Shown: piece by piece, positions 50,700-60,966 of the stretch
Position numbering within the stretch: position 1 is the first letter of the stretch
Layout: each line of letters starts with the position of its first letter
NCBI GenBank assembly: GCA_905250075.1
Contig: CAJNOP010000680.1
Span: 49,357 to 113,356, forward strand
Direction of reading: 5' to 3'
DNA from: Rotaria sp. Silwood1
Taxonomy: Eukaryota > Rotifera > Eurotatoria > Philodinida > Philodinidae
Length of the DNA stretch: 64,000 nucleotides
The notes under the pieces: generated by a model
Databases searched by the model: none
Told to the model about the DNA's origin: nothing
The model's input: only the letters and a program-made list of their open reading frames with translations
Made by a program: the position numbers and the translations under genes

Positions 50700-51345
50700 A
50701 TCTATCAACTAACTGTCATTGAAGTTTCATCTTCATAAAGAACGAAACGAGGAGGAGGAATACTCTTGAACACTATTGTCTTCATCTCAATATGATTTCT
50801 GTCCATCTCTTCAGCGGTATCCATGCACGCATCAAAGGATACCGACACTGGGATAAAAACAAAAAGAAAAAAAATTAAAATGCCTCTTTTATCATCGCTT
50901 TTGTATGAAAGAAAAAGAAAAAAAACCCAGAATCGAAAATAAAGGTTGTTTGACATCATACCTCCCACTTAACGGAATTTTGTTCCATCCTTTCAGCAGC
51001 ATTAACGTACATGTCAGAAATAGCGATTAGAGTGGTAAAAATAAAAAAAATTCATATTGTAAAAATAGGCGAAAAACTCACACTACTCTGTCATCAATAT
51101 ATATCTATAGAGGAAAAAGAAAATCAAAAATGAGGATTGAAGTAGACTATGATGTCCATCTTTAGATCATTTCTTTCTTCTGACGTGGAACACGTATTCT
51201 TATCGTAGAGAACTATTACTGAAGCGAAACACACTACAAGAAAGAAAGGAACAAAAAAAGAAAAAGTAACGACTTTCTGTCATCAATATTTATCGACTGA
51301 AGGAGAAAGAAAATCAACAATCGCAGTTGTTTTGCATCATGTCTG
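50700..51345. repeat. Degenerate tandem repeat, period about 193 bp, three to four copies
   Basis: The block CTGTCATCAATAT...GAAAGAAAATCAA...GATGTC recurs at about 51083 and 51276, with a weaker copy at about 50883. On the minus strand each unit carries an acceptor-like pyrimidine-AG followed by about 25-30 open codons with similar pattern (for example DTAEEMDRNHIEMKTIVF and NAAERMEQNSVKW). This may be a tandemly duplicated small exon or merely a minisatellite. Confidence 0.5.
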
Positions 51346-52229
51346 CCTATTTATGTAATTTCTATCGTTTCTTTCAAAAGAAAGCTCGTAGGCTGAGTTG
51401 CGAGGAAGGAGCACCGATTATAAGTAACTTTGTTTCTTGTTCTCGCTTCAATGTCGTACTTTATTTTTATTCTTATTTTTTGTCACGTCATCATTCGCTT
51501 TTATCGCATTGGTATGCCTATTCAGTCCACCGTTATCACTTTTCGTTTAGATTCCGTCACACAGACATTCATACTCGACACACTGACTGAAGTTGATTTG
51601 TCTCTTATTTCTTTATCCATTTCGTTTTGACAACTAGGTTGCAGTGAATTAACAACCTTAAGCATGTGGGCTCAGCATTGAAATGTTGACTGAGAAGTAT
51701 GCCAAATTGTGCATCGGTATCTTTGCTCAGTTTCATCTACTTGTACACAGAGATTGTAGATTGTCGTGCTCGATGCTGTTGAAATAAGTGTTCTTTTCGT
51801 AAGCGATCATTCATGGCATATTAGGAATGAGAGCATCATTTACCTTCCAATTATTGATAGGATATTGGAATGAGTCGCTATCAAGGAACGTGTTAGTATG
51901 AGTGAGGAAAAGATGCAAGTCGACACTCACACTTACGTTTCATTGAAAAAATAAAATGCATAATTTCAATTATGAATAATAACATTATTTTTTATTGACA
52001 GTATCAGCAAAAATTACCATTAACAATGTAGAAAAATATTAATAACGATCTTTTGAAACAAATGTTAACTCTTCGAAAGTTGATCATTTCATATCAGCAC
52101 AATGGCGTCGCGTTGCATCTATTGTGAAGTTCCGTGTTACAGTTTTCAATTCGTCGTTATAGACTTTTAAATTAGTTAGACAAGATAGGATGCGAATGGG
52201 TATTTGCAATGTGAATGGTATCTTCATTG
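51346..52229. other. No recognisable gene
   Basis: Two short frames around 51327-51630 look random. A weak GAGTGAG...CACTCACAC pair lies at 51898-51934. Confidence 0.4.
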
Positions 52230-52270
52230 CGGGTGTGTGTTCATCTTCGCTTAACCCACACCCACACCCA
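52230..52270. repeat. TGTGGG-type palindrome 7
   Basis: GCGGGTGTGTGTT, spacer CATCTTCGCT, then AACCCACACCCACACCC. The reverse of the spacer has GAAGATG, like other copies. Confidence 0.75.
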
Positions 52271-52974
52271 AATTTTTTTCAAATGAATCCATAGATCTCA
52301 TGAATATATCTCAATTTAATTAGCTCTTAGATCTGTAAAAAATCACACTATGAATTCATTTTCCTGGATTCAGAAATTTGCTATCAATTCAGCTGAACAA
52401 AACTCATTCGACTTCATGATTCTAATTGACTTGGCTTTATTGTTTTGACACATAGGGTTTAATTTTACTAAACCATCGATAAACTGTTCTTTTGTCGTTT
52501 GCTCACAAGAATATTTCTTATATATTCAGTAAAAATTAATCACGGATTATCATATGAAAAAAATGCAAAGGAATGATGATAAATTGTGAATTAAATTTTG
52601 TAACTTTACTATATGACTGCCATCTTATGTTTCAATCCCGTTGAAGAAAAGAGAAAAGCATCGTTTGGAGTGCTACAAGACTGAGAAATCTCATTTGTTT
52701 GACTTATAACTTCTATATGAAGTGAGTTTATTGATTTTGGTTCACATGTTTAGTTCACTTCTAATGACCCTTCCACTAAGGAAATAAAGATAGGTGAATC
52801 ACTAAAATCTAAGAGCGACATCATTATGTAGTTCATTTTCTTTCGTCTAATACATTTACCAATGGAAGAGCAAGATTAAAAATGAATTGTTTCTCGTTGA
52901 CCAAAAGAAAACAACGGCATAATTCTTTCTAAACGTTTTTTCAGCCGTGTTTTTAATGTTAAATAGCTCAAAAG

Positions 52975-54690
52975 CAAAAGCAAAGTACCCAAGGTACTTA
53001 CAATTTTGAAAAAGTACTGTGTTTTGTACTTTGCTAGCAAAAACACAATATCTTGATAGTATTTTGTAACAAGTAAAAATGCACTTTCCTTATTTGTTAC
53101 GCTGTGATTTAAAAGTTGCTCGTCTTCCTCTTGTTTATTTATTCTAGTTGAAGATGGGCCTAAAAAGCCTTTTTTTTTTCTTTTAGTTTTATTGAATTCA
53201 ACACTGAAATTTCTCTTTTTCTTTTTAGATTTTCAATGTCATCTGTTTCATATACTTTATTTAGTTGTTATTGCTGCATATTTACTTCAGCTACAAATTG
53301 TTTGCTAAGTAAAACTTCTATGTGCTCAGTAAAAAAATTGAATGCTCAGTTAATTAAAAATTTCTCAGTAAAAAAAAATATTGGCTAAGTTTGATAGATA
53401 ATCGCTAAGTAAAAATTATTATTACTGAGTAATTTTCAGTAAATGTAAAGTACGATTATGGTAGATAAGGAAAATTTTTTATAGTACTATAATGTATATA
53501 TTGTTTTCTCTTGCTTTACTTCTATCATTGTTCGACTGGTATCGTGATATATATGTCAACATTCAATTTAAAATTCACTCCAATCTCGGATGTTCACATT
53601 AAATTAGTCCATTGTTAGATTGAGAAATTTTTTTTTATTAAAACCTTCATCACTCTTAAGGTATATGTAGAATTGAAATTCTCGTTGATGAACTGTAATG
53701 GAGCAATGGTACTTCATATAATAAAATCATCAATGCAGAACCTAGGCTCGAATTTGAACTCGAATGGATAGTTTTTCTGTTGAGATTTACGTAGAGGTTC
53801 ACGAATGTTACTTAAATTTGTATATCGACTATTATATTTTCTAGAGTATCATTGTTGCAAGGCCATTTATCAACAAGAAGTTCGATCTAACATTTCTCTG
53901 GAGAGTAGTCGAGGTTTTAATTAAAACAAATTCCTCAATCCGACGTTGAACCAGCCCAAAGTGAGCACCCGAGATTGACCTAGGCGGATCTAATATTGAA
54001 GTGAATTCAACACTGGATGCTACCACACATATATATATCGATTATAGATTTTTTCGTTCTGATGTAGGTGCTTGTTTTCTTAGAAAATGCTCCAGTACAA
54101 TCCTATTTGTTTTTCTCTTGCTATTTCTGTTACATAAGATTTGTATTGCTTTCTCGAGACTTCTCTTCTGTCTGGCACTTTTTGATACGTTCTTTCCCTC
54201 GTTTTCTTGTATACTTCTACTGATCTGTCATTGAAAGTTTACATTGAATTAAAAAACTAAATTATAGCAACGTGTCGGAATGAAAAAAACCGACTTTGCG
54301 ATTTTTCCAAGCTTCTTCAAAAAATATATTTGAAAAATATTTTAGGCATAGCTATTATGTTGAAGTTTTGTAAAACATCTCTATCAGCAAAGGATATACT
54401 TTTCGATAAAAAAAAAAAAGAAAACAAGAACGACGACGAAAAACAACAAAAGCTCTATTGATACAAGAACTGTGCAATTAACTTTTTTACTTAGATATTC
54501 ATGTCATTTTACATAACAAAAATTATACATTTACTTAGCGATTCAAAATATTTTACTAATAGTATCAAACTGTTTTACTTAGAACTTTTTTCAATAAATT
54601 ACCTAGCAAAAATTTAATTTTTTACTTAGCTTTTATTTAAAATTACTTAGCACTTAAATAGTAGCCATTTACTTCTTATTTAATGTACAG
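52975..54690. mobile_element. Candidate element with subterminal GCTAAGTAAAA arrays
   Basis: From about 53300 to 53450 GCTAAGTAAAA and GCTCAGTAAAA recur at least six times. From about 54485 to 54690 the reverse form TTTTACTTAGC recurs at least six times. Facing arrays of short subterminal repeats flank about 1 kb of unrelated sequence, as in several DNA transposons. Outer borders are uncertain; AAAGTAC/GTACTTT pairs near 52985-53030 may mark the left end. No transposase recognised. Confidence 0.55.
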
Positions 54691-55629
54691 GTTAATTACG
54701 TTATTTTTGACATGGTTGCTCAATTTGCTGTATTTTTATCGAACCTCGTATGCTAATTGTTTTGACATAGTTAAGTAGAGCATTGGTTACTCTATTAGAT
54801 CAGATAGTTTTATTTTTGATTTATTCTATATCCTAACCGAAAATTTAATAAATTTTCAAAAGCAATGAAAAAAACGATTTTCCCTCCTTGCACTTTTGAA
54901 TTCACTTCTCGGTTAATGTCTTCGATAATTATTACCGACTTGGACACTGAGATTGTTTGATTTTATGTTGAAGAATAGAATATTTGTTTCTCTATCTACT
55001 TAGGTATTTTTCACTAAACTTATTTTTTGTATCGTAAAATTGTTCATTTTCTGAGAAATTTGTACATGAACTTTTTTTTATTGAAGCATATCGGCTTTTT
55101 TCGAGAACATTTTCTTTGTCTAAGAATTTGAATTTTTTTTTGTATTAGTATATATCTTAATAGCGCGTTGATTTTCCTATCGATTCATATAATCTCAGTC
55201 GAATTTATGTCATTCTGTTACGGATAATTTTTTACAAACTGTATAAGAAACTTGATTTTTCATAAGTGCAAAAATAGTCGAATTTTTAGCAGTAAAATTC
55301 GATTTTCTCTTACAGTCCAAATCAGTTTCATTTTATATCTTATGCATGTCTGAATTTGATGAATCTCTTCCATCTAAAACAATTTTTGTATTTAAACAAT
55401 TTTGAGGTATGTTCAGATTTCCAAAACAAAAAGGAAATTACCCATATTTCTGAAATTTCCATCAGCTCGATTACTATTTAGCAGTGCAAATTAAAAGTTT
55501 TTAGACATATTGAAAATTTCAGAAATTTCGGAAATTACATCATTTTAGGAAGTAACGTATAGTTCCGAACACAAATGCTTGAAATCTTCGAAATTTCATT
55601 TTTCGGAATTCTGAACACTGATGCTTTGT
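54691..55629. other. No recognisable gene
   Basis: AT-rich. GAAATTTC and TTTCGAAATT palindromic motifs cluster at 55440-55620. No gene. Confidence 0.35.
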
Positions 55630-56620
55630 CAATGGAAACAAAGTACCTATACGTCGGAAAAAAATAGTTTCAGTCCGTATTTCAAATATACAGTCACTAT
55701 ACAAATATATTTCTTTAAAACTAATTAAATATTCTGAAAGAGTGTGGAGTTTTCTATCACCCGGTACGTTTACCTATCTTTTTATATTCAGCTATAGAAA
55801 AAAAAATTTGACTACAATGAACACACCTTCAATTGATAAGTACCAAAAATCGTTACTTTTCTCCTTTTTTTTTGAAAATATAGTTACTATGGAAATGAAT
55901 TTAAAAAAAGAAATTATAGATTCTGATAGAGCTTCGAATTTTCTATCATCCTAAACTTTTAACATAAAAAACGAAAGAAATAATAAAAACAAACTACTTA
56001 TTTTTAGTGCTTATTAAGGAATGTACCTGCGTAATACTTAGATTATTCTCCAGCATATAAATGCATGATAGTTGACAAGTATAGTGGACGATAGAGAATT
56101 GCAAGCTCTATCAGAATCCACAATTGCATTTTAAAAAAATCTCATGGAAATAATGAATTCAAAAAGGAAACTCCGAGAGTAACGAAAGATGCAGATTTTT
56201 GGTACTTGTCAATTGAAGATGTGTTCATTGTACACAAATATTTTCCAATAACTGAATACAAGGAGATAGGTAAATATACAGGGTGACAGAGAGTTTCAAG
56301 GTCTATTAGAATTTACGATTACTTTTCTAAAAAGGTATTTCTTTAGTGACAAAAAAAATTTAAACAACTAATTTTGAGGACGATGACAAGATCAAGTTTG
56401 TGAAAATTTCAATATGATGGTGCCTTCATTGTACTCAATTTTATTTGATAATGAACAAGTACAAACTAAAGCACAAATATACAGGGTGATAGAAAATTTC
56501 ACGCGCTTTCAGAATACGTAATTAGTTTTAAAAAAATGCATTTTTATAATGACTATACATTTGAAATATAGACTGAAAGTATTTTTTCCGGGCGTATAGA
56601 TGCATTTTGTGTCAGATGTT
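55630..56620. repeat. Palindromic array of an approximately 200-bp unit
   Basis: On the right, three direct units begin with a GGGTGATAGAAAATTTC-like start (about 56085, 56280 and 56480). On the left, two units lie in reverse (ending near 55955 and 55770). Matching landmarks include ACACCTTCAATTGATAAG (55824) with its reverse at about 56210-56230, and TATACGTCGGAAAAA (55650) with its reverse near 56588-56602. The whole is an imperfect inverted repeat of about 1 kb with a centre near 56020. Confidence 0.7.
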
Positions 56621-57067
56621 TATTAAAAATGTTGTTTTTCACTAAGGCAATAACAATAGGTGCATCACTAAAATCTGCGCATTTTCACATCTATGTGGGG
56701 CTGCAATTTCATACTTAGTACGTGAAATTTATACCTCATCTTCTAAGTAATTTGGACTCGACTGGCGTTGAGATTAGGATCCTGTGGCATTGAGTTTTTT
56801 CGTCTTGATCTCGCTCCTTAGGCTTAACTACGATCCCATGAAATTCCGAAAAGCTTTTTCCCATTTAAACGTAGTTAGAAATACATACTAATAAAAGCTG
56901 CCAGAAATGGTCGCCGATGACAAATATGTTTTCTTTTGTTTATATACAGAGAGAAAATTTCGACTACGTTGGATTGGAATTGGGATGATCGCTCAGGGCT
57001 CTAAATTAGACTAATTTTGAAATTAAGTTTTATAAGAAATGGGCTTCATTTTATCTATTTTATATAG
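56621..57067. other. Upstream of the GST gene
   Basis: No gene or bounded repeat. It ends in TTTTATATAG immediately before the GST ATG. Confidence 0.4.
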
Positions 57068-57850
57068 ATGTCTCATATAAACAAAGTTCGTATTATTGGT
57101 TCATACTTATCTCCATATGTGAGAAAAGTGTTAGTGTGCTTAGCTATTAAAGGTATTCCATATGAAATTGATCCAATCGTTCCATTTTATGGCAATGAAG
57201 AATTTTCTAAACTTTCTCCTCTTCGTCGTATTCCAGTATTTACCGATGATAAAGTTACATTATGTGATTCATCTGTTATATGTCAATATTTAGAGGATGG
57301 TTATCCAAGTCCTAATTTTGTTTCAATATATCCAAGTGATATTGTAAATCGAGCTAAAGCAAGATGGTATGAAGAATATGCCGATACTTATATAGGAAAT
57401 GTATTTATATGGCAATATTATAATGAAGCTGTCATTAAACCGTTTGTTTGGAGAAAAAAAAGCGATCAAACAATAATTGATCGTTCATTAAATATTGAAA
57501 TTCCAAAAGTCTTACAATATTTAGAAGAAAATGTTCCAAAAGAAGGTTATATGTTTGGTGAAAATCATGTTACCATTGCTGATATTAGTATAACATGTTT
57601 CTTTCGTAATTTATTTATGGCTAATGCTAAATTTGATGTCGAACGATATCCATTTACGTTTTCGTATATTAATAAAATACTTTCTTTATCATATTTTCAA
57701 TCATTAATTCCATTTGAAAAGATTAGCTTCACTACTCCAATTTTAAATCATCGAACAGCATTAGCCAAAACAAATGCTCCGATTACTAGTGAAACATTTG
57801 GTATTAGCAAACCAACACCTGGTGTATTTTCTGATCAAGCATCATTATAA
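57068..57850 (+). CDS. Glutathione S-transferase, bacterial type
   Basis: 260 residues in one exon. GSTs add glutathione to electrophiles. The N-terminal thioredoxin-like domain has GSYLSPYVRKVLVCLAIKG (active-site Ser/Tyr region), the cis-Pro in LRRIPVF and the glutathione-binding DSSVICQYLED. The helical C-terminal domain has RAKARWYEEYADT and NHVTIADISITCFFRN. The closing segment (ALAKTNAPITSETFGISKPT) is, as I recall it, a trait of proteobacterial members rather than animal classes. No intron in a genome where most genes have several. An acceptor-like TTTATATAG abuts the ATG, consistent with addition of a spliced leader to a transferred gene. Codon use is AT-adapted, so any transfer is old. 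Confidence 0.88.
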   Translation: MSHINKVRIIGSYLSPYVRKVLVCLAIKGIPYEIDPIVPFYGNEEFSKLSPLRRIPVFTDDKVTLCDSSVICQYLEDGYPSPNFVSIYPSDIVNRAKARWYEEYADTYIGNVFIWQYYNEAVIKPFVWRKKSDQTIIDRSLNIEIPKVLQYLEENVPKEGYMFGENHVTIADISITCFFRNLFMANAKFDVERYPFTFSYINKILSLSYFQSLIPFEKISFTTPILNHRTALAKTNAPITSETFGISKPTPGVFSDQASL

Positions 57851-58534
57851 ATAAAATAAACTTAAAATCATTATTTATATCTACTTTCATTCGTCTTGTT
57901 GTTATCATCTTTTAAACATTATGATTTTTTTACGTTAGTCTTTGATTTAGATATTAACAAAACTTTGTTGATTTAAGTTATGTTTACCAGGATTAATTAA
58001 ACTTACATCTATTGATTTTGACGAAAAACTTTGTAGATGAACCATTGTTAATAGACGTTGTACTAGGTGATCAAACTACTTTCTACAGATGAAATTTAGA
58101 TTTTGGCTAAAACTTAAAGGGTGTTTCATAATAACTGAGGATAATTTGTCCACGACATCATTTTTCACACTTCTCGTGATGGTGAAGCCTGCTATTTTTA
58201 TCACATATGGGTCTCTCCAAGATTGTTAATTTTCCAAATGTTTCGGATATCTAGCTAAAACTAGCGTTGAAATGCATACACAATATTGAAATATATGAAA
58301 TTTTGTACTTGAGATTTGCGACTTTTTTTCTTGAATAATGATAGTTATAAGCGTATGATGGAAAACACTTTATAAGATAATTTTTTTTTTTAAACTAAAT
58401 TATAATAAAACTCAATGCGTACGAACATGCTCTTCATTGTTTTCATAGATCAGCTGTAATTGATAAGACATTTTGTTCATCATTTTTGCACATGTTTCTT
58501 TCAAAAATTTTCTCAATTCTTCTGCAATTTGTGA

Positions 58535-58613
58535 GTGGGTGTGGGTGTGGGTGGAGGTGTGGGGTGTGGGTCTATTTGAAGAGAAGATCAAAACCCACCC
58601 ACACCACGCACCC
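58535..58613. repeat. TGTGGG-type palindrome 8, longest
   Basis: GTGGGTGTGGGTGTGGGTGG and further GGTGTGGGGTGTGGG (58535-58571), a spacer containing GAAGAGAAGATC, then ACCCACCCACACCACGCACCC (58593-58613). Exact TGTGGG hexamers occur several times. Confidence 0.85.
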
Positions 58614-59342
58614 GACAGCGGACAAAACTGAGTTTCTACCACCGTGGTAAATGACACTGAATTGAATAATCATTTTTATTTCGTATAATAGGGGACATCA
58701 GGAATAGGAAACAGATTCATAACTGTTTTGGAGAAAATCTTTCAAAAAAAGGTCGTGATATAAAATAGAAACCGACGCATCGAACAATCGAATCCTAACT
58801 AATAATCAACGAGAGCATCCAATGTATTAACCTTGAAACGTTGAATATTATTCTTTTTTCTTTCACATTCGATGAATCAATGATTCTGGCGATCGAATGT
58901 AAGAAGGAAATAAATGAGTTGATGATGGGAAGTTTTATTTTTTTAAATGTATGCTACAGTCATTTCAAACTGAAATATATAATATATATCTCGCTAGTCA
59001 TTGATACATTTTATATCTAGCCTTGGACGGCCAATCAGGACAGCTTCTGTTTTGGACATCGTATAGTATAAACTTAGACCATCGAACTGATGGAACAAGT
59101 ACTATGTCTTAAGACTTAGAGATTGTTTGTGGTTTTCATTCTCGAGATATATAAAATTCAGGAAAATATAGTGCCCTGTGGCAAAGTTTTACCACTGACA
59201 AGCTCAACCCAGGGTGGTACTCTATTAGTGAACTATTCAAGGATGATATTTGGCGATAGAAGGAAAGGTTTTTATACTACATTCGATATGATAACATGGA
59301 AAGCCGCTAAAGGAGACACACTTGTAGTTTTACGTCTTGAGG

Positions 59343-59410
59343 ATGTGGGTGTGGGTGCGGGTATAGGTGTAAGTGTGAAGAAGAAAACATCCAGACTCAC
59401 ACCCACACCC
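59343..59410. repeat. TGTGGG-type palindrome 9 with target duplication
   Basis: ATGTGGGTGTGGGTGCGGG and a diverged tail, then a spacer with GAAGAAGAAAACATCC, then ACTCACACCCACACCC. GTCTTGAGGA is present on both sides (59334-59343 and 59415-59424). Confidence 0.85.
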
Positions 59411-59854
59411 TTTTGTCTTGAGGACTTCTTGAACTTATGATTAAGAAATTTTCTCCAAAAGCCAATAAAATAGTTGCTGAAAAATAGCCTCCTATCAACG
59501 TTTCTGAAGGCTGAGTAGGGCAACAAGGGTGTATCCAAGAGAGAAGGAATTAGTAAGTAATATCTTAGAATGAAACAATGAGGAATCAGCAAATTCTGCT
59601 TTGCTTCATTCCAAGAGATTACGTACTAATTTTTATAAATTATGTTGCGAAAAATAATTATAAAACATGTAGCATTTTTGCCACTATGGAACTCCAAGAG
59701 TTAAACACGTTCTCTTACAAAAGTGTCCATTTTCAATACAAATAAAAACGCTGTATAAGACATATCTAAAAAACCACCCCTAAAATTCAAGCGACAACAA
59801 GTTTGCTGTCAAAAATGCGTTCAAACGCGTTTTTGTTTAAATTTTCTCGTGGGT

Positions 59855-60325
59855 TCACTGAAGCATCTTTCGCATGTGAAGACATTCGCAGGTGTACACC
59901 GTGATCTTGCCGTCGTCTGTTTCTCGATTCCAACTTTCGGTTTTGGTTCCAACGATGTTATATCCAAGTCGCTCATACAATGCTCGAGCACGATCATTGT
60001 CCATCTCGATCGATAGTTCAGTAATGATGAAACCATGATCTAGTGTCCTTTTCTTGAGAGCTTGAATGAGTGCAGTGCCAATCTCTCGCGACTGATAATC
60101 AGGATGAACGGAAAGTTGATACAGTGTTCCCACTCCGACGTTAATTGTATAGTCCACACCGCCTGTACCGCCCGGCATATCATCAACATCAATGGCGAGA
60201 TAATCAACCTCACCTCTAGATGCCCGCTCGATCGCTTCAGTAACGTACTTGAGATGAGTAGGCGATCCAGACCATGAAATAGATGGAAGATCATCCATAG
60301 ATAGATTACGAGCAATGAAGACCAT
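59855..60325 (-). CDS. GNAT N-acetyltransferase, bacterial type
   Basis: 156 residues, one exon, start ATG at 60325. GNAT enzymes move acetyl from acetyl-CoA to an amine. Motif A is present: TLYQLSVHPDYQSREIGTAL, where the usual G in the Q-x-x-G-x-G/A pyrophosphate loop is partly changed (QSREIGTA). DNDRARALYERLGY is the conserved C-terminal motif. The N-terminal SWSGSPTHLKYV and the GEVDYLAID and GGVDYT pieces are, as I recall them, typical of actinobacterial members. Substrate unknown. It lies in an intergenic-looking stretch with no intron, consistent with horizontal origin. Confidence 0.85.
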   Translation of the reverse strand: MVFIARNLSMDDLPSISWSGSPTHLKYVTEAIERASRGEVDYLAIDVDDMPGGTGGVDYTINVGVGTLYQLSVHPDYQSREIGTALIQALKKRTLDHGFIITELSIEMDNDRARALYERLGYNIVGTKTESWNRETDDGKITVYTCECLHMRKMLQ

Positions 60326-60331
60326 TTTCAC

Positions 60332-60654
60332 ATGAAGTTTTCTTAAGTAAGTTCAAATCTTATGATTATTAGTAATATTTCAGTAAGATCAAACAAGTTT
60401 GTAAAAAATCTAAAATATTATTTATTGGCAAATATTCACTACAAGATATCATGAAAATTATACTGGTCCATTAAATCGATATTAGTAGTATTCATTTTCC
60501 CATTTGAAATCTAAAATGGAACATAACATAGTCACATCAGGATGACAGGCTAGTACTCAGAACTGCTTTTATTGATAGAAAAAAATGAAGAAGTTCATTT
60601 GTACCAATCTCAGAGTACGACATGCCACGTTTCATTTGAAGTTGGAGTTTTATA
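60332..60654. other. Spacer between the two GNAT genes
   Basis: No gene seen. Both GNAT sequences are on the minus strand but are not similar enough to be recent duplicates. Confidence 0.4.
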
Positions 60655-60900
60655 TCAGTATATCGTTTCAAAACCTACTCGAGCGTGAGCACGGAGCAAA
60701 CGAATGTTCTTATCTGAAATATTCGTAATGAGGGGTTGGTAGCAATCAGCGTACATCTCGCGATGCTTATGTAACATTCGATCAAAGATCTTTTGTCCTC
60801 GAAAGTCATGGGCAATACATACTTGACTCATTATGTAATAAGTATAGCTTCGAAGAGTTTTGCCTTTGTATTCCAATATATTGATTAAGGAAACAAGTTC
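60655..60900 (-). pseudogene. 5'-truncated second GNAT gene
   Basis: About 80 codons ending in a stop at 60655: YKGKTLRSYTYYIMSQVCIA is the beta4 strand of a GNAT, HDFRGQKIFDRM the acetyl-CoA loop, and NIRLLRAHARVGF the conserved C-terminal motif. The N-terminal half of the domain is absent. The open frame runs straight into the TGTGGG palindrome at 60903-60966, whose repeat would encode a His-Pro run. I conclude that the gene is cut at or near the palindrome. The family differs from the neighbouring GNAT; it resembles a type found in Bacteroidota and some animals. Confidence 0.7.
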
Positions 60901-60902
60901 AG

Positions 60903-60966
60903 GATGTGGGTGTGGATGTGGATGTGGGTGAATGACAGAAGTACCACCCTCCCCGACACCCACACC
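60903..60966. repeat. TGTGGG-type palindrome 10
   Basis: GATGTGGGTGTGGATGTGGA and TGTGGGTG (60903-60930), a 12-base spacer, then ACCACCCTCCCCGACACCCACACC (split here as ACCACCCTCC and CCGACACCCACACC). It sits at the break of the truncated GNAT. Confidence 0.85.

Larger units (their letters stand above)
57851..59854. other. Intergenic, with two TGTGGG palindromes
   Basis: About 2 kb without a gene. Frames around 58412-58657 and 59123-59592 are the palindromes read as protein plus flanks. Confidence 0.45.

Noticed and set aside
58116..58160. GGGTGTTTCATAATAACTG, resembling a mariner end
   Set aside because: No matching inverted end was found within several kb.
60900..60963. A His-Pro repeat at the start of the second GNAT frame
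   Set aside because: It is the TGTGGG palindrome read as codons, not a protein domain.
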